This document shows, piece after piece, positions 1 through 7,532 of a DNA stretch of 15,658 nt. The notes under the pieces are model-generated. The model did no database searches. It was not told where the DNA came from and saw only the letters and a program-made list of their open reading frames with translations. Each line of letters starts with the position of its first letter. Positions within the stretch are counted from its first letter, which is position 1. Origin of the DNA: an uncultured Oscillospiraceae bacterium (GTDB taxonomy: Bacteria > Bacillota > Clostridia > Oscillospirales > Ruminococcaceae); NCBI GenBank assembly GCA_910578255.1, contig CAJTQM010000033.1:1-15658 (forward strand). Reading direction: 5' to 3'. A program made the translations under genes and the position numbers.

Positions 1-1
1 G

Positions 2-79
2 AAATGGGTCAAAGTCCCCTCCAAGGAATTGAGCGACTTCCTTGTAGAAGCGTTCAAGGACAGGCTGGGCAAAGACTGA
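2..79 (+). CDS. 3' end of an unidentified gene (5' part outside window)
   Basis: An open frame enters from the left edge and ends at the TGA at 77-79, giving 25 visible residues that finish in KDRLGKD. The tail is rich in charged residues and looks like a soluble protein's C-terminal helix (LSDFLVEAFKDRL). A perfect inverted repeat begins 10 bases after the stop, which is what one expects behind the last gene of a transcription unit. This placement is the main reason to treat the frame as real. The family cannot be identified from so short a tail. Confidence 0.5.
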   Translation, partial: KWVKVPSKELSDFLVEAFKDRLGKD

Positions 80-89
80 TAGACGGCAA

Positions 90-125
90 AAAGCCCTTAC
101 CGACGTTGCCATCGGTAAGGGCTTT
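90..125. terminator. Symmetric intrinsic terminator, 14-bp perfect stem
   Basis: The arms AAAGCCCTTACCGA (90-103) and TCGGTAAGGGCTTT (112-125) are exact reverse complements around an 8-base loop. On the plus strand the T run is short (TTTCT); on the minus strand the stem is followed by TTTTT (88-92 complemented). It therefore probably ends the plus-strand gene at the left edge, and may also stop transcripts coming leftwards from guaA, whose stop lies about 170 bases away. I see nothing gene-like in 126-293. Confidence 0.8.
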
Positions 126-293
126 CTAATATGGATTTTGTCACCCACAAGCCGCAAAGGAACACTTTTCACCTGCAATCCACCGGGAATACAGAATGAT
201 ACGGCCTATGGGGAGCGTTATCAAATTGTTATCAAAAGAGAGACACAAAACCGTCTATCCGTTGTGCCGCAAGGGGTTCAAAGTTTCAAAAAC

Positions 294-1823
294 TCATTCC
301 CACTCAATGGTTGCCGGGGGTTTGCTGGTGATATCGTACACGATGCGGTTAATTCCGCGCACTTCATTGATAATGCGATTCGACACCTTTTCCAGCACTT
401 CGTAAGGAATCCGCGCCCAATCAGCCGTCATGAAATCGGTGGTTGTCACGCCGCGCAAGGCCAAAGTGTAGTCGTACGTACGCGTATCCCCCATCACACC
501 CACCGAACGCATAGAGGTCAGCACCGCGAAATACTGGTGGATATCCCGGTCCAGCCGTGCATGGGTGATTTCCTCACGGAAAATTGCATCCGCGTCTCGT
601 AAAATGTCCAACTTTTCCTTTGTAATCTCACCGATTACCCGGATGGCAAGGCCCGGGCCCGGGAACGGCTGTCTCCAAACAAGGTAATCCGCCAATCCCA
701 ATTCTTTTCCCAGTTTACGGACCTCATCTTTAAACAAAGGCCGAAGCGGCTCGATAATCTCTTCAAAATCCACATAATCCGGCAGCCCGCCAACATTGTG
801 ATGGCTCTTAATCACTGCCGCGTCACCGGCACCGGACTCAATGACATCCGGATAAATGGTCCCCTGAACCAGATAATCTACGCGGCCGATCTTTTTGGCC
901 TCTTCCTCAAATACACGGATAAACTCCTCGCCGATGATCTTGCGCTTTTTCTCCGGCTCCGATACACCGGCCAGCTTATCCAGAAAACGCTTTTCCGCGT
1001 TGACCCGCACAAAATGGATCCCCTTGTCCGCGAAAGCGGCCTCTACCTCATCTCCCTCGTTTTTGCGCATCAGGCCATGATCCACAAAAATACAGGTCAG
1101 CTGCCCGCCAACCGCTTTGGCCAAAAGCGCCGCCGCGACCGAACTGTCCACACCGCCGGAAAGCGCCAGCAGCACCTTTTTGTCTCCCACTTTTTTTCGA
1201 ATTGCCTCGATGGTGTTCTGCGCATAGTCCCCCATAGTCCAATCGCCTTTCGCCTGACAGACATCGTAAAGGAAATTGTGGAGCATCTTCGTGCCGTTTT
1301 CGGTATGTAGTACCTCCGGATGGAACTGCAGCCCGTACAGTTTTTTCTCCGGGTTCTGCATCGCCGCCGTAGGACAGGAATCGGTGCAGGCAGCCATAGA
1401 AAAGCCTTCCGGCATTTTGTCCACATAATCCGTATGGCTCATCCAGGTGATTCCTTCCGGAGGAAGTCCGGCAAACAGCGGACAGGCCGTGTCAAATTCT
1501 GTCTTCGTTTTTCCATATTCCCGGGAGTCGGGTGAGGTCACATGGCCGCCTAATACATAGGTCATAACCTGAATGCCGTAGCAGATTCCCAACACCGGAA
1601 CGCCCAGCGAAAAAATCTCTTTGCCGCACCGAGGCGCGTCTTCTACATATACGCTGTTGGGTCCGCCGGTAAAAATAATCCCGATAGGCTTTTTTGCAAG
1701 GATTTTTTCCACCGGTGTATGATACGGCAAAACCTCGCAGTAAACGCCGCATTCCCTGACCCGGCGCGCGATCAGCTGGTTATACTGTCCACCAAAATCC
1801 AAAATCACAATTGTCTGATTCAC
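294..1823 (-). CDS. guaA: GMP synthase (glutamine-hydrolysing)
   Basis: Converts XMP to GMP using ATP and glutamine, the last step of de novo guanine nucleotide synthesis in the cytoplasm. The 509-residue protein has the usual length and full domain order. A class I glutamine amidotransferase domain covers about residues 5-190, with nucleophile Cys81 in GICYGIQ and His168/Glu170 in QFHPEV. The ATP-pyrophosphatase domain carries the P-loop SGGVDSS at 222-228. The C-terminal dimerisation domain ends in ITSKPPATIEWE, typical of the family. The start is the GTG at 1821-1823: it gives the family-typical N-terminus NQTIVILDFGGQ, and AGGAGG (1830-1835) sits 6 bases upstream. An in-frame ATG further upstream would add 16 atypical residues and bury this binding site. 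The gene stands alone, divergent from the SLH-like gene. No lesion is seen. Confidence 0.97.
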   Translation of the reverse strand: MNQTIVILDFGGQYNQLIARRVRECGVYCEVLPYHTPVEKILAKKPIGIIFTGGPNSVYVEDAPRCGKEIFSLGVPVLGICYGIQVMTYVLGGHVTSPDSREYGKTKTEFDTACPLFAGLPPEGITWMSHTDYVDKMPEGFSMAACTDSCPTAAMQNPEKKLYGLQFHPEVLHTENGTKMLHNFLYDVCQAKGDWTMGDYAQNTIEAIRKKVGDKKVLLALSGGVDSSVAAALLAKAVGGQLTCIFVDHGLMRKNEGDEVEAAFADKGIHFVRVNAEKRFLDKLAGVSEPEKKRKIIGEEFIRVFEEEAKKIGRVDYLVQGTIYPDVIESGAGDAAVIKSHHNVGGLPDYVDFEEIIEPLRPLFKDEVRKLGKELGLADYLVWRQPFPGPGLAIRVIGEITKEKLDILRDADAIFREEITHARLDRDIHQYFAVLTSMRSVGVMGDTRTYDYTLALRGVTTTDFMTADWARIPYEVLEKVSNRIINEVRGINRIVYDITSKPPATIEWE

Positions 1824-1859
1824 ACCATACCTCCTGCTTTCTTCCCTTCTATTCCCTTT

Positions 1860-1888
1860 ATTCTGCCACAATTGCTGTTAAAATGCAA
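1860..1888 (-). promoter_or_regulatory. Probable sigma-A promoter of guaA
   Basis: On the minus strand TTGCAT (1883-1888) and CAGAAT (1860-1865) are separated by 17 bases, and a TG lies one base before the -10 box (extended -10). Each hexamer matches consensus at 4 of 6 positions. The start codon is about 37 bases downstream of the -10 box, leaving a short leader with no room for a purine riboswitch. Confidence 0.55.
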
Positions 1889-1968
1889 GTAAAATCCGAA
1901 AGGGAGCCTGCATAAAAAGCGCGGATTTTCAAATGATAGAGATAGCTTAAAAGAGGAAGTGAATTGTT

Positions 1969-3153
1969 TTGAACGCATTTTTTTGTTTTGCCCTGTCTGT
2001 TCTTCTGGCGCCCACACCCCTTTATGAGGATACGCCCTTTATTCAGCCTGTATCCGCCGACCCCGCCGAAAATTTCTCCCAGATTGCCGTCTGCAAAGAT
2101 GAGATTCTGGAGTTTTCCGCCCGGCAGCTGGAAATTCGTCTGGGGCTGGAGGAAGGCAAACTTCCGGGGATTATCGTCACAGCCCTGCCGGATAACGGCC
2201 GTCTGATTTTAGACGGGGTGCCGGTGAGCGAATTTTCTCAGCTTAGCCGGGAGGAGTTGGACCGCTTGTGCTTTGTCCCCGGTGAAAAAGCACGGTTTTC
2301 CGGCTTTTCCTTTATCCCGGACTGTGCCGACCGCTCCACCGCCACACTTTCCATCGCTGTAGAGGATCAGGTCCCCGCACCGCCTCAGGCCATAGATTTG
2401 CAGCTGCATACCTGGTCGGACGTGCCCACCGGAAGCTTTTGTCTGTCGAAGGACCAGACCCAGGGATTTTTTGTCCATATTACCCGGCCCCCCAAAAATG
2501 GCATTGTCCGAACCGACAAACTCACTCTGACCTACCTGCCCTTTTCCGGTATGAACGGTGCGGACAGCTTTTCCTACGTCCTGGTGGACCACTATGGGAA
2601 TTTTTCCGACGAAGCTACCGCTACGGTGATCGTTGAAAAAAACAAAAACGGTTTTTCCTTTTCCGATCTCGCCGGACGCCCCGAGGCTGCCGCTGCCATT
2701 ACCCTGCATAAAAACTCCATTCTCTGCGGAGAGAAGGTTGGAGAAAGCTGGTACTTTTACCCGGATGATCCCATCAGCTGCGGGCAGTTTCTCATCACCC
2801 TGCTGGCGACCAAAAATACGCCCATTTCCTCCGACACCGCCGTACAGACCGGACTTAACAACGACGAAGAACTACCTTTGTGGTTAAAGCCCTATGTAGA
2901 ATCTGCAATAGACGCGAAAATTTTGACCGAAACGATCTTTTTGCCCGACGAACACATTTCGTTGGCACAGGCGAAACAAATGCTGCACCGGGCATACGAT
3001 CCCGCTTCGCAAAAAACCGCCTTGTCCTCCGCCGCGGCCGCATTGGGCCCAACGGCGAACGAAATTCCTGCAAATTCCGAGGAAAACACGCCGCTGACCC
3101 GCGCCGCTTTGGCCGTAATGCTTGCGGAAATGTCCAACAATTTCCCCTCATAA
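1969..3153 (+). CDS. Probable exported protein with cadherin-like repeats and degenerate S-layer homology (SLH) motifs
   Basis: A 394-residue protein I cannot assign to a named gene. Residues 1-30 are hydrophobic and end in VSA, like a signal peptide, but lack the usual N-terminal Lys/Arg. Two segments resemble tandem bacterial cadherin-like/Ig-like repeats: about 72-133 (NGRLILDGVPV...LDRLCFVP...FSF) and about 165-223 (PPKNGIV...LTYLPFSGMNGADSFSYVLVDHYGN). SLH-like units follow: FSDLAGRP...FYPDDPIS at about 231-280, WLKPYVESAIDAKIL...LPDEHIS at about 304-342, and a stub TPLTRAALAVMLAEM near the end. The usual DGTF and TRAE signatures are eroded. Start: TTG at 1969-1971, 6 bases after GAGGAAGTGA (8 of 10 matches to the ideal Shine-Dalgarno); an in-frame TGA at 1960 rules out a longer form. 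A cell-wall-associated role is inferred from the domains only. Confidence 0.75.
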   Translation: MNAFFCFALSVLLAPTPLYEDTPFIQPVSADPAENFSQIAVCKDEILEFSARQLEIRLGLEEGKLPGIIVTALPDNGRLILDGVPVSEFSQLSREELDRLCFVPGEKARFSGFSFIPDCADRSTATLSIAVEDQVPAPPQAIDLQLHTWSDVPTGSFCLSKDQTQGFFVHITRPPKNGIVRTDKLTLTYLPFSGMNGADSFSYVLVDHYGNFSDEATATVIVEKNKNGFSFSDLAGRPEAAAAITLHKNSILCGEKVGESWYFYPDDPISCGQFLITLLATKNTPISSDTAVQTGLNNDEELPLWLKPYVESAIDAKILTETIFLPDEHISLAQAKQMLHRAYDPASQKTALSSAAAALGPTANEIPANSEENTPLTRAALAVMLAEMSNNFPS

Positions 3154-3246
3154 AGCCCTCGGTTGCGGAAACACTACTATCAGCCGGAATCACCCGACAG
3201 GGCCTTTTCGGCAAAAGAGCGACAAATCAATAAAGGAGTGGAAACC

Positions 3247-3456
3247 ATGCTGGATAAAACCGCTTTAACGCTGGCAATTATCGGCGCGTTGAACTGGGGC
3301 TCCATCGGTATCTTCCAGTTTGATATCGTGGCATGGCTGTTCGGCGGACAGGGCGCTATGCTCAGCCGAATTGTCTATACCCTGGTCGCCCTGGCGGGTG
3401 TGTGGTGTATTTCGCTGCTGTTCCGTGATACCGAAGCCGCAGAATTTACAGAATAG
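3247..3456 (+). CDS. DUF378 family small membrane protein
   Basis: A 69-residue protein with two hydrophobic segments: about residues 5-30 (LTLAIIGALNWGSIGIFQFDIVAWLFG) and about 40-59 (IVYTLVALAGVWCISLLF). The phrase ALNWGSIG followed by F-D-VAWLFG is the hallmark of the DUF378 family (B. subtilis YuzA-like), for which I know no established function. The start is the ATG at 3247; AGGAG about 8 bases upstream supports it over longer readings. It lies 93 bases downstream of the SLH-like gene on the same strand and just ahead of a strong terminator, so it may be read from the same transcript or from an unrecognised promoter in 3154-3235. The acidic C-terminus (EAAEFTE) should be outside the membrane. 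Confidence 0.9.
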   Translation: MLDKTALTLAIIGALNWGSIGIFQFDIVAWLFGGQGAMLSRIVYTLVALAGVWCISLLFRDTEAAEFTE

Positions 3457-3467
3457 TCCGCCTATGC

Positions 3468-3502
3468 AAAAAGCGTCCGCCAGCAAGATCGGACGCTTTT
3501 TT
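3468..3502. terminator. Bidirectional intrinsic terminator between DUF378 gene and GNAT gene
   Basis: The arms AAAAAGCGTCCG (3468-3479) and CGGACGCTTTTT (3490-3501) are perfect complements around a 10-base loop. The T run continues on the plus strand, and the A run at 3468-3472 supplies a U tract on the minus strand. It lies 11 bases after the DUF378 stop and about 30 bases beyond the stop of the convergent acetyltransferase gene, so it suits both transcripts. Confidence 0.9.
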
Positions 3503-3531
3503 CCATACAAATTTCCGTTTTGCCGCAAGCT

Positions 3532-4161
3532 TTATAAATCCTCCTGCGGCAGGCTCCGGGTCAGATTCTCCCAGTCCGCCGGGCGCATTTTTTCTTTTAA
3601 AATGGGAAGATAGGCCGGATAATCATTGGCATACTGGGCAAAGCCCCCTACCCTGACAAGCCGAAACCCCAAAGACAGATAAAGGGCCACCGCCTTGTGG
3701 CTCCAGGTTTGGGTGTGTAGGTAGACGTATTTACCTTGTTCCTTCTCCGCCAGTGTTTGCAGCGCTCGGACCGTGATAGCCTTTCCCAGCCCCTTTCCCT
3801 GGTAAGAAGGATCAGCGCTTACCCAATGCAGCGAGGCGGTCCTTTCCTCTTCTCCCATTTTGTCAAACCAGGCGGTTGCCGTTGCGGCCGCCTGGTTTTT
3901 CTGCTCGTCCCAGATAAACCAGCAGCGCTGCACTAGCAGAGAGGATTTTGGCAGATACTGTCCGCAAAAATAATCAAGCGCTTCTTTCTGCGAAGGGAAT
4001 TCCCCCACCGACCACTCCAGCCGCGCCCACTGTTCTTCGTCCCCCGGCCGAAACAGCCGAAAGCAAAAGGGCTTGGAAAGCACCGGTTGCTCTCGGTTCA
4101 AGAATTGGTCCTTTTGGGCGTACATAATAATATTTTTGTAGGGCACCGATTGATCTAACAC
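3532..4161 (-). CDS. GNAT family N-acetyltransferase
   Basis: Predicted acyl-CoA-dependent acetyltransferase, 209 residues; the substrate cannot be deduced. The acetyl-CoA binding motif A is clear at residues 111-129 (LHWVSADPSYQGKGLGKAI), with the Q/R-x-x-G-x-G/A pyrophosphate loop in QGKGLG. The C-terminal motif B region follows (SHKAVALYLSLGFRLV), ending in the family-typical Y-x-x-x-GF. The first 100 residues are less conserved and include an aromatic-rich strand (CWFIWDE). I chose the GTG at 4159-4161: AGGAGG lies 7 bases upstream, and the codon overlaps the last bases of tmcAL (GTGTTAG), implying translational coupling. The later ATG (IIMYAQK) has no comparable binding site. It is co-transcribed with tmcAL but the functional link is unclear. 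Confidence 0.88.
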   Translation of the reverse strand: MLDQSVPYKNIIMYAQKDQFLNREQPVLSKPFCFRLFRPGDEEQWARLEWSVGEFPSQKEALDYFCGQYLPKSSLLVQRCWFIWDEQKNQAAATATAWFDKMGEEERTASLHWVSADPSYQGKGLGKAITVRALQTLAEKEQGKYVYLHTQTWSHKAVALYLSLGFRLVRVGGFAQYANDYPAYLPILKEKMRPADWENLTRSLPQEDL

Positions 4162-5366
4162 AGCGATTCCTCCTTTTCTTTTACCAGCGAAGCGGTAAAT
4201 TCCCATCCGCAGGACAAAGGCTTTGGCATTCCCAATACATACTGGTCGGTGGCGGATGCCTCTAAAATGGCAAAAGCCCTTGCATCTCCCCCCAGATTTT
4301 GCAGTTCGTGCAGCGACTGGGACAAAGGCAGCCGCGCTTTTTCTTTCATTCTTTTTAAAATTTCCCCGCCCTTTCCGCCAATCCCCAAAATCCGAAGGTA
4401 AGGCGGCGGACTTTCCAGCATCTTTGCCGTTACATCGAGAAAGGCGTGCAGAACCATCCTTCTGGCCCTGCTGTGGGGATATCTTTTGGACCGGATCAAC
4501 CCATACAGCTGGGGAATCGACACCGCTTGTCGGATGCCCGTATAAAGGCGATTTTCCAGTCCCTCGCCCATGTCCGGTAGCGCCCGCAGCTGTTCTAGCG
4601 AACGGGTTCGAAGGGCAGAGAGCATACTCCTTTCCAGAGTCTCGAGCCGGACCGGCCCTCTTCCCGCCAAAAACGCCTGCCGGTAGATGATCCGCCCGGC
4701 TTCTGTCAGTCCTTTTTCCGCTTCATCCCAATCGTTTTGCTCCAAAAGACTGCGCAGATACGTGGCGCTCATAAACCCGCCTTGCAGGCCCGCCTGATCA
4801 TGCTGCGCGCCCTGTCTTAAAACCGCGTTCCATTCGGGGAAAAAATCCAGCCTGTGGGCCGCCTTTAAATATTCCAGAGCCAGAATATTATTGGGTCGCT
4901 CCAGCAGCGCCGCTGCCTCTTTTCCGGCAAGATCCTCCACCGCCTTGGCCCGGGCGGCAGCATAGGACCCGCCTTCGCCCAGGTGAGCCCGAAGCACCGG
5001 CTCAAACCGGTCTGACAGCAGTACCGACAAGACGCTTTGCAGCCGGTCCAGCGGATCCTCCGCCCCAAAGCTTACCATATCCACGCATCCTGCCGCCTGC
5101 ATCAACGAAAGAGCGCCGTAAGAGAACGCCTCGGCCGACGCGGTGGCGAAGGGCAGCGGCAGTTCTATAACCAAATCCACGCCACCGCGCAAAGCGGCCT
5201 GGGTGCGGGTCCATTTATCCAGTATGGCAGGCGCACCCCGCTGGACAAAATTTCCGCTCATCACCGCTAAAATATGGGTGGCGCCCGCCCGGCGCGCCTT
5301 AGCGATCTGATAGGCATGACCTTTATGAAAAGGGTTGTATTCCGCTGTGATCCCACAAATTTTCAT
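4155..5366 (-). CDS. tmcAL: tRNA(Met) cytidine acetate ligase
   Basis: TmcAL (B. subtilis YlbM) makes N4-acetylcytidine at the wobble base of elongator tRNA-Met, using acetate and ATP through an acetyl-adenylate. The 403-residue length matches the family. The nucleotidyltransferase signature H-x-G-H is at residues 14-17 (EYNPFHKGH), followed by the diagnostic MSGNFVQRG at 36-44 and DLVIELP at 64-70. The helical tRNA-binding C-terminal half follows (for example FMSATYLRSLL and ARRMVLHAFL). The ATG at 5364-5366 gives the family N-terminus MKICGITAEYNPFH; the 18 residues possible upstream are unlike the family. The binding site is weak (GAAAGCGGA). The stop overlaps the start of the downstream acetyltransferase. 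Its substrate, acetate, is also the product of the acetate kinase pathway, whose gene nearby appears broken. Confidence 0.93.
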   Translation of the reverse strand: MKICGITAEYNPFHKGHAYQIAKARRAGATHILAVMSGNFVQRGAPAILDKWTRTQAALRGGVDLVIELPLPFATASAEAFSYGALSLMQAAGCVDMVSFGAEDPLDRLQSVLSVLLSDRFEPVLRAHLGEGGSYAAARAKAVEDLAGKEAAALLERPNNILALEYLKAAHRLDFFPEWNAVLRQGAQHDQAGLQGGFMSATYLRSLLEQNDWDEAEKGLTEAGRIIYRQAFLAGRGPVRLETLERSMLSALRTRSLEQLRALPDMGEGLENRLYTGIRQAVSIPQLYGLIRSKRYPHSRARRMVLHAFLDVTAKMLESPPPYLRILGIGGKGGEILKRMKEKARLPLSQSLHELQNLGGDARAFAILEASATDQYVLGMPKPLSCGWEFTASLVKEKEESLC

Positions 5367-5483
5367 TTTATCCGCTTTCCTCGAACGGCTGTCGCTCCCG
5401 GTCATCAAGGCAAAAACCATACAAACCGGAATCGGCCAATCTACAGAGTATTCAAGCCAAGCGTTCGATGGCCTTTTATTGTT

Positions 5484-5513
5484 ATGATACCATACTGCTT
5501 AAAGGTTTTACAA
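5484..5513 (-). promoter_or_regulatory. Probable promoter of tmcAL
   Basis: On the minus strand TTGTAA (5508-5513) and TATCAT (5484-5489) are 18 bases apart, with TG one base before the -10 box. The tmcAL start codon lies about 118 bases downstream. The leader shows no riboswitch I recognise. Confidence 0.45.
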
Positions 5514-5542
5514 GCATGAATCGAGCGAGGACCGATACCGGA

Positions 5543-6037
5543 TCAATCGAGGAACGGCAAGTCTAAATCGAAAAGGGCCTTTTCATAGTCCTTCACAAAA
5601 TATCGGATGTTTTTTCGCCCTTTTTGCAGGATGGTATGGCCCTCGGCTTCCAGCTTTTCCTTCTGTGCCTGGGCGCCGCCGGGATATTTGGGATTCAGTT
5701 CGCCGCCAGCCTTCAGCGTCCGCCAATAGGGCGTTTTATCCGTCGAACGCTGGAAGCTGGCCCACGCCGCAATCGACACAAAAATTCCCGCCGTAATGGG
5801 CTCTGTAAAATCTGCCCCGCTTTTTCTGGCAAAGTATTCCCGTATCTTTCCAACGGTCATGACCTTTCCTGCGGGGATCCGCTTCATCACTTGGTCATAA
5901 TCAATGGGCGGCGCGAAATACATTTTGTCCCCGCCATACTTTTGAATGCTTTTCGCGTCGGTAATCGTCTCGATCTTTGGCATGTCTTTTGCATCGCGCA
6001 GCATGGCGTTAAAGTCCTTTTTCTCTTCATTGGCCAT
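5543..6037 (-). CDS. MGMT-family alkyltransferase-like protein lacking the acceptor cysteine
   Basis: A 164-residue protein related to the DNA-binding domain of O6-alkylguanine-DNA alkyltransferase. Matching features are the recognition-helix region IPAGKVMTVGKIREYF (54-69) and the C-terminal block TPYWRTLKAGGELNP...GGAQAQKEKLEAEGHTI (102-136). Real alkyltransferases have P-C-H-R here; this protein reads P-Y-W-R (103-106), so it cannot accept an alkyl group. Alkyltransferase-like (ATL) proteins with Trp in place of Cys bind alkylated DNA and recruit nucleotide excision repair, so a damage-sensing role is possible. The Arg-finger motif of alkyltransferases (ARAVG-like) is also not evident (ITAGIFVSIAAWA instead). 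About 45 N-terminal residues have no counterpart in ATLs. The start ATG has AGGAGG 8 bases upstream. It is divergent from ackA. Confidence 0.75.
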   Translation of the reverse strand: MANEEKKDFNAMLRDAKDMPKIETITDAKSIQKYGGDKMYFAPPIDYDQVMKRIPAGKVMTVGKIREYFARKSGADFTEPITAGIFVSIAAWASFQRSTDKTPYWRTLKAGGELNPKYPGGAQAQKEKLEAEGHTILQKGRKNIRYFVKDYEKALFDLDLPFLD

Positions 6038-6192
6038 ATCAATCGCCTCCTATAACAAGGATACCCCGTTTTTTGGCGCTGCGCAATGAGACTATTTTAA
6101 AAAAGTTCTCTCTTACAGTTTTTCAGTCCAGCCATCCTGACGATATCGCGGCCAGACTAGGAACTTGCTTTGCAATTGGCTAAGGATTTTCC

Positions 6193-6221
6193 TTGCTTTT
6201 TTCCCGTTCTTGTAATAATAT
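6193..6221 (+). promoter_or_regulatory. Probable sigma-A promoter of ackA
   Basis: TTGCTT (6193-6198) and TAATAT (6216-6221) are separated by exactly 17 bases. The ackA start codon is 50 bases beyond the -10 box, with GGGAGGA (6256-6262) 8 bases before the ATG. The rest of the 6038-6270 gap holds no gene; a promoter for the divergent gene is expected near 6090-6120 but I see only weak boxes. Confidence 0.6.
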
Positions 6222-6270
6222 TAAGGTATATGACAACCGTCAATGATATACAACAGGGAGGAATAACTAC

Positions 6271-7453
6271 ATGAAGGTTTTGGTTATCAATGCCGGCAGC
6301 TCATCCTTAAAATATCAGTTGATCGACATGGAGGACGAGTCTGTTCTGGCCAAAGGCAACTGTGAGCGCATTGGGGTGGACGGTTTGATTACCCACAAGT
6401 TCGCGGATCGCTCCCTCCAGTACGAGGTGCCCTTCCCCACCCATAAGGAAGCGTTTATGGAGGTTGTGAAGATCCTGACCGAAGGGGAGGGCAAGGTCAT
6501 CGACTCGGTGAAAGAGATTTCCGCCGTCGGCCATCGGGTACTGCACGGCAGCGAGGTTTACAAGACCTCCACTTTGGTCACCGACAAGGTTATCGAGGAT
6601 ATCTTCTCCTTCTCCGAGTTGGGCCCACTGCACAATCCGCCGCAGGCCACCGCCATGAAGGCCTGTCAGGAGGTTTTCGGCAAAGCGACCCCCATGGTCG
6701 CGATCTTCGACACCTCGTATGGATGAAAAATCCTACCTGTACGCTATCCCACACGAATACTTTGAAAAATACGGCGTCCGCCGCTACGGCTTCCACGGCA
6801 CCAGCCACCGCTTTGTCAGCGGAAGATACGGCCAACTCCATGGCTCCATTGAAGGGACCAAAATCATCACCTGCCATCTGGGCAACGGAAGTTCCATTTC
6901 CGCCATCAAAGACGGCAAGGTTGTGGATACCTCCATGGGCTTCACCCCTCTCGACGGTTTTATCATGGGCACCCGCAGCGGTGGAATTGATCCTTCCGTC
7001 GTCACCTATATCATGAACAAAGAGGGCCTGACCCCCGACCAGATGTCCGATTTGATGAACAAAAAATCCGGATTTTTGGGTCTGTCCGGCGTTTCCAGCG
7101 ACTGCCGCGATCTGTGGGCCGCCGCCAACGAAGGCAATAAGCGGGCCAAACTGACGCTTGAAATCGTCAGCTACCAGATCAAAAAATTCATCGGTTCCTA
7201 CGCAGCTGCAATGGGTGGCGTGGACGCTGTCATCTTCACCGGAGGCATCGGCGAAAACGACAGCGCCATGCGTGCACTGGTTTGCGAGGACATGGCGTTC
7301 TTGGGCATGAAGCTGGATGCTGAACGCAATAAGGTCCGCGACGAGGCCAAGATTTCCGCCGACGATTCTAAGGTGGAGATTTGGGTCATTCCCACCAACG
7401 AGGAACTGCTGATCGCCCGGGATACGATGGAAATCGTCTCCAAGCTTCAGTAA
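6271..7453 (+). pseudogene. ackA: Acetate kinase, frameshifted by an apparent 11-base deletion
   Basis: Acetate kinase interconverts acetyl phosphate + ADP and acetate + ATP. The upstream frame (6271-6726) carries the phosphate-binding NAGSSSLK at 7-14 and the active-site Arg in VGHRVLHG (Arg89), then reads VAIFDTSYG and stops. The downstream frame (from the ATG at 6719) resumes at MDEKSYLYAIPHEYFEKYGVRRYGFHGTSH and continues through CHLGNGSS, GTRSGGIDP and the FTGGIGEN block to a normal end. Homologues read FDT-(A/S)-FHQT-M at the break. Here the TCG for Ser is followed by one T and then ATG, so 11 bases including the active-site His (His123 of the Methanosarcina enzyme) are absent. Restoring four residues gives about 397, the normal length. 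Start: ATG at 6271 with GGGAGGA upstream. No pta gene is adjacent. Either a real inactivation or an assembly error. Confidence 0.92.
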
Positions 7454-7459
7454 TCAGTC

Positions 7460-7496
7460 AAATAAAAAAGGGCGCCTGCAGCGTCCTTTTTTATTT
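7460..7496. terminator. Strong terminator after ackA, usable from both sides
   Basis: The arms AAATAAAAAAGGGCGC (7460-7475) and GCGTCCTTTTTTATTT (7481-7496) pair over 16 positions with one G-U wobble around the loop CTGCA. It starts 6 bases after the ackA stop and lies about 37 bases beyond the stop of the convergent acetyltransferase. A- and T-rich flanks make it effective on both strands. Confidence 0.92.
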
Positions 7497-7532
7497 CTCT
7501 TTTTTTACAGCAGACTTTTAAAAGGCCGAAAA

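Noticed and set aside
138..602. Plus-strand open frame at the left end
   Set aside because: Two thirds of it is antisense to the conserved C-terminal part of guaA, and it has no ribosome binding site or recognisable protein.
1824..1968. Possible guanine/purine riboswitch ahead of guaA
   Set aside because: The predicted transcript leader is only about 30 bases and no purine-aptamer core or terminator hairpin is visible.
3154..3246. Small gene or hairpin between the SLH-like and DUF378 genes
   Set aside because: Only a GCCG/CGGC pair far apart is seen, and no open frame with its own binding site other than the DUF378 gene.
6700..6740. Programmed ribosomal frameshift in ackA
   Set aside because: There is no slippery heptamer or stimulatory structure, and a shift would still lack the conserved FHQT residues; a deletion explains the data better.
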